DNA of 64,000 nucleotides from Streptacidiphilus sp. PB12-B1b (GTDB lineage: Bacteria > Actinomycetota > Actinomycetes > Streptomycetales > Streptomycetaceae). A model generated the notes under the pieces. That model saw only the letters and a program-made list of their open reading frames with translations, did not search any database and had not been told where the DNA came from. The stretch covers positions 5,208,001-5,272,000 of the forward strand of contig NZ_CP048405.1 of the NCBI RefSeq assembly GCF_014084125.1, read 5' to 3'. The position numbers and the translations under genes are program-made. Below, one piece after another: positions 61,358-64,000 of this stretch. Position 1 is the first letter of the stretch. Each line of letters begins with the position of its first letter.

Positions 61358-61723
61358 ATGCCGTTCGCCGCACTCACCTATGACATCAAGGCCGGTTACG
61401 AGAAGGAGCTGACCGAGATCTTCAACGGGTTCAAGCGCGTCGGCTCCCCCGCCGTCGGCGGCGACCAGGAGAAGCCGACCACGCGAATCCTGGCGACCGC
61501 GGTCTTCCTCCGCGAGACCACCATGGTCCGGGTCATCGAGTACGAGGGCGACCTGCAGGAGATCGCCCGACACATGGCGTCGCAGCCCGGTGTGCAGGAG
61601 GTCGAGCGCAAGCTCGTTCCCTACCTCAGCCGCCCCCGGGACACCGGCACGCCGGAGGGCTTCGTGGCGACCTTCAACCGGAGCCTGCTGCCCTGCCTGA
61701 CCCAGCTCTCCGTGCGGGACTGA
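61358..61723 (+). CDS. SchA/CurD-like domain protein (WhiE ORF I-like, single domain)
   Basis: The 121-residue protein starts MPFAALTYDIKAGYEKELTE and continues with VFLRETTMVRVIEYEGDLQE and VQEVERKLVPYLSRPRDTGT, the SchA/CurD domain seen in spore-pigment clusters. Those proteins are usually longer, with two domains, so this is a one-domain version. ATG 61358 has GGGAG upstream. It is divergent from the cyclase/cupin pair. Confidence 0.87.
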   Translation: MPFAALTYDIKAGYEKELTEIFNGFKRVGSPAVGGDQEKPTTRILATAVFLRETTMVRVIEYEGDLQEIARHMASQPGVQEVERKLVPYLSRPRDTGTPEGFVATFNRSLLPCLTQLSVRD

Positions 61724-61748
61724 CTGTCTGTCATATGTCCTGCCGGGG

Positions 61749-62054
61749 TCACTTGGTGATGTCGACTCCGGCGGACGACCCGTTGTCGTCCCCGAGGTGC
61801 AGGTGGTAGCGGCCGATACTGAGGTCCGTGCTCTTCTTCAGCGTCAGGCTGACTCCGTGGGAGCCGAAGGTGATCTCGGTGTCGTCCACCCGGTCGACGG
61901 TGAACTTCACGCCGTCCAGGGTGAAGCTGTCGCCGTCGGACAGGTCGAGGTGGCAACTGTTCGATCCGCAGCCCGCACTGGTGTGGTCCGCGCAGCCGGC
62001 GACACCGCCGCAGCCGGCCAGTAACAGGGCCAGGACCAAAACCGTTCGCCGCAT
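61749..62054 (-). CDS. Small lipoprotein of unknown function (101 aa)
   Basis: ATG 62054 encodes MRRTVLVLALLLAGCGGVAG, a lipoprotein signal peptide with lipobox LLAGC (Cys15). It then gives CADHTSAGCGSNSCHLDLSD and a beta-rich domain (SFTLDGVKFTVDRVDDTEIT, ending GVDITK). It should be anchored to the outer face of the membrane. I recognise no domain. A perfect terminator hairpin just upstream ends the SARP gene before it. Confidence 0.8.
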   Translation of the reverse strand: MRRTVLVLALLLAGCGGVAGCADHTSAGCGSNSCHLDLSDGDSFTLDGVKFTVDRVDDTEITFGSHGVSLTLKKSTDLSIGRYHLHLGDDNGSSAGVDITK

Positions 62055-62075
62055 GGAAATCGTCTCCTTCGCCGA

Positions 62076-62107
62076 GTCGGCCCCGCGACCGCAGTCGCGG
62101 GGCCGAC
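62076..62107 (-). terminator. Terminator hairpin between SARP and lipoprotein genes
   Basis: GTCGGCCCCGCGAC / GTCGCGGGGCCGAC form a perfect 14-bp stem with a 4-base loop (CGCA), downstream of the SARP stop (62184) on the leftward strand. Confidence 0.8.
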
Positions 62108-62183
62108 CCCTGTGTGATGGGGCGTCAGTGCCGTTGCCGGGCAGCCGCGTTGCTACCCGTATCGGCCGCGGGCGCGGTCCGAC

Positions 62184-63014
62184 TCAGCCCGCCCTGAGCA
62201 TCCGCAACGGTCCCACGCCGGCGGCCTCGCGCTCCAGTTCGGGATCGTCGCAGAGCATGGCCCGCTGGAGCTCCTGGATCCCCGGCGAGGGGTCCAGCCC
62301 CAACTCCCGGCTGAGCGTCGTGCGGAGCCTGTGGTACGTCTCCAGCGCGCTGCCGCGGCGGCCGGAGCGGTACAGCGCCAGCATCAGCTGGGCCTGCAGC
62401 CGCTCGTAGGTGGGGTACTGGACGGCGAGCCCGGCGAGCTCACCGAGGATCTCGTGGTGCCGCCCCAGGTTGAGGTCGGCCTCGATGCGCTGTCCGAGGA
62501 TGCTCATCCGGCACTCCTCCAGGCGCATCACCTCCACTTCGAGCAGCGGCCCGACCTGCACGTCGACCAGCGTGGGCCCGCGCCACAGGGCCAGCGCCTG
62601 ACGGAACCGGGCCGCTGCGGCGGCGTGGTCGCCGGCCTCCAGGAACCGGTGGCCGGCGCCGGCCAGGCGATCCGCCTCCAGCGCGTCCATCATCCCGCCC
62701 TGGGTGTCCAGCAGGTAGCCGCCGGCCTTGGTGACCAGCACGCTCTTGGCCCCCCAGGGGAGGCCCTCCTGGGAGCTGCCGGCCAGTGCCGCGTTGATCA
62801 TGTTGCGGATCTGCAGGATGTAGGTCTGCAGTGTCGTCTGCACGCTCCGGGGCGGGTGGCCGCCCCAGAGCTCCTCGATGAGCGCCGCCACCGACACCAC
62901 CCGGTCCGGGTGCAGCGCGAGCAGCGCAAGCAGCTTGCGCGGTTTGATGGCGGTGGGAACCACGGAGATGCCCGCCTGCGTGACTCTGCAGGGGCCGAGT
63001 ACACCGATGTCCAT
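62184..63014 (-). CDS. SARP-family (AfsR/DnrI/RedD) transcriptional activator
   Basis: The 276-residue protein starts with an OmpR-like winged helix (MDIGVLGPCRVTQAGISVVP, then KPRKLLALLALHPDRVVSVA and PRSVQTTLQTYILQIRNMIN) and has a bacterial transcriptional activation domain (ADRLAGAGHRFLEAGDHAAA, then QALALWRGPTLVDVQ and LMLALYRSGRRGSALETYHR). SARPs switch on antibiotic clusters. With a second SARP at 63356, it marks this end as a secondary-metabolite border; the target could be the E1-YcaO or whiE-like genes. Confidence 0.95.
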   Translation of the reverse strand: MDIGVLGPCRVTQAGISVVPTAIKPRKLLALLALHPDRVVSVAALIEELWGGHPPRSVQTTLQTYILQIRNMINAALAGSSQEGLPWGAKSVLVTKAGGYLLDTQGGMMDALEADRLAGAGHRFLEAGDHAAAAARFRQALALWRGPTLVDVQVGPLLEVEVMRLEECRMSILGQRIEADLNLGRHHEILGELAGLAVQYPTYERLQAQLMLALYRSGRRGSALETYHRLRTTLSRELGLDPSPGIQELQRAMLCDDPELEREAAGVGPLRMLRAG

Positions 63015-63355
63015 GAGTTGGGGCTCCTTCCGAGCGGAAGTAGAGGGGAGCCGGCGCGGACCGCTCGCCAGGTTAAGCGGCGAGCTGGTCGGGGATGGTG
63101 GGTCCGCAGCGGGCGCGAAGGCCCGGCTGCATGGCTGGCAACCCGCTCATCCGTGCCTTCCTGCGCTCCCGGGCCTCGTGCCCGCCTCCCCAAGATGACG
63201 GGATCGTCCACAGAAACCCTGGAAGGCCACTGGACACGGCCTCGAACGCGGCCGGGACCGGCGGCCCGGCACCCTCTTCCGCACCCCGGCGACCTCTTCC
63301 ACGCCCCGGCGACCTCTTCCGCACCCCGCCCCGGCCGGTGCGCCCCGCGCGGCGG
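63015..63355. other. Gap between the two SARP genes
   Basis: These 341 bases hold no gene I can support. The promoter of the SARP at 62184-63014 should lie in the left part. The right part contains a short tandem repeat (63273-63328). Confidence 0.5.
63273..63328. repeat. Short tandem repeat, 20-bp unit, 2.8 copies
   Basis: CCTCTTCCGCACCCCGGCGA (63273), a second copy with a CACG/GCAC-type change (63293) and a partial third copy (63313) follow directly on one another. It lies downstream of the right-hand SARP on its strand. The role is unknown; it may be a terminator-like or slippage-prone sequence. Confidence 0.75.
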
Positions 63356-64000
63356 TCAGCGGGGCAGGCCGAGCCCCACGGCCGGCGCCGGGGACCGCCC
63401 CGCCTGCGACAGGTGGTGCAGCCCCCGCTCGTGCACCGGGTCCAGCTCCGGGTCGGCCGACAGGATCGCCTGCTGGAGCCGCTGCACGCGTCCCGAGGGC
63501 TCCAGGCCCAACTCGTCGACCAGGGAGGAGCGCAGCTTCCGGAACGCCTCCAGCGCCTGCCCGGAGCGGCCGCAGCGGTGCAGGGCGAGCATGAACTGCG
63601 CGTGGAAGTTCTCGTGCAGGGGGTGCTGCGCGGTCAGCCCGGCCAGCTCGCTGAGCACCTCGTGGTGGTACTGGAGCCTCAGGTCGGCGTCGATCCGGCG
63701 CTCCAGGGCCGCGATCCGGCTCTCGTGCAGGCGCATCGTCTCGACCTCCAGCAGCCGCCCCTGCGGCAGGTCGACCAGGGCCGGACCGCGCCACAGCGCC
63801 AGCGCCTCGCCCAGGAGGTCGGACGCCTGCCGGGGGTCGGCGTCGAAGGCCGCGTAGCCCCGGCTGACCATCAGGTCGAAGCGTCGGGCGTCGACCTCGC
63901 CGGGCTCGGCCAGCAGCAGGTACCCGCTGTTCCTGGTCACCAGGACGTCCTTGGCGGCCCGCGGCGAGTCGGACAGCGCCAGCGCCAGCTTGCGGCGCAA
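63356..64000 (-). CDS. SARP-family regulator (partial, runs off right edge)
   Basis: The 214 residues seen are the end of the winged helix (LRRKLALALSDSPRAAKDVL) and a full transcriptional activation domain (DARRFDLMVSRGYAAFDADP, LLGEALALWRGPALVDLPQG, FHAQFMLALHRCGRSGQALE, then a C-terminal tail). It is clearly a paralogue of the SARP at 62184-63014, so two SARPs stand in tandem. The start and the rest of the DNA-binding part lie beyond base 64000. Confidence 0.93.
   Translation of the reverse strand: MRRKLALALSDSPRAAKDVLVTRNSGYLLLAEPGEVDARRFDLMVSRGYAAFDADPRQASDLLGEALALWRGPALVDLPQGRLLEVETMRLHESRIAALERRIDADLRLQYHHEVLSELAGLTAQHPLHENFHAQFMLALHRCGRSGQALEAFRKLRSSLVDELGLEPSGRVQRLQQAILSADPELDPVHERGLHHLSQAGRSPAPAVGLGLPR

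Overview
The window is high-GC actinobacterial DNA, most likely from Streptomycetaceae (Streptomyces, Kitasatospora or Streptacidiphilus). The signs are the strong G/C third-position bias, GTG and TTG starts, many 4-bp ATGA/GTGA stop-start overlaps, XRE/DUF5753 and DUF6879 regulatory genes, SARP and LAL regulators, whiE-like genes, and a perfect 14-bp CebR-type operator (2037-2050) at a secreted cellulase. Its most striking property is density: at least two clear and two probable RiPP (ribosomally made, modified peptide) loci lie in 64 kb.

0-4 kb holds a partial LysR regulator divergent from a short-chain dehydrogenase with a 1-base deletion, a small hypothetical gene, and a secreted GH5 cellulase with a C-terminal CBM2.

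4-27.5 kb is a thiopeptide-type gene cluster. A leftward operon runs from three tandemly duplicated precursor genes (20996-21663) through a pyridine-synthase-like gene, a luciferase-like monooxygenase, a split LanB dehydratase (glutamylation protein plus a separate elimination protein), an ocin-ThiF/RRE protein, a YcaO cyclodehydratase and an azoline dehydrogenase. Four rightward genes are divergent from it: an ABC exporter (ATPase plus permease) and a pair of M16 peptidases that are candidate leader proteases (the first carries a 1-base homopolymer deletion). A giant double LAL regulator (4080-9605) and a LuxR-type regulator (26628-27449) flank the cluster. The precursors end in a CCSSSSSTCCC core that resembles no thiopeptide I can place.

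28-47 kb holds a secreted subtilase-like protein with no visible catalytic His; a small-molecule-like set (AMP ligase, ATP-grasp ligase, P450, MFS exporter, class III aminotransferase); and a class II lanthipeptide synthetase (LanM) downstream of a 167-residue precursor made of 16 FVT(I/T/V)(E/D) repeats with no cysteine at all. Divergent from these is a GNAT(FeeM/LuxI-like)-ThiF fusion coupled to a KAS III.

46.6-51.6 kb: a PIMT-like methyltransferase is translationally coupled to a 49-residue Gly/Ser/Asp/Asn peptide, the arrangement expected of an imiditide (aspartimide RiPP) locus. XRE/DUF5753, DUF6879, a small acidic protein, an XRE-TPR regulator and a 52-residue hydrophobic protein follow.

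51.7-64 kb holds housekeeping-like genes (cupin DUF985, YdcF, PLDc_N-like, SRPBCC) and a two-component pair; a fused E1-YcaO cyclodehydratase coupled to a small NHLP-like protein; metF; an isolated whiE-like trio (cupin, TcmI-type cyclase, SchA/CurD) without ketosynthase or ACP; a lipoprotein; and two SARP regulators, the last running off the right edge. No rRNA, tRNA, IS element or CRISPR array was seen.
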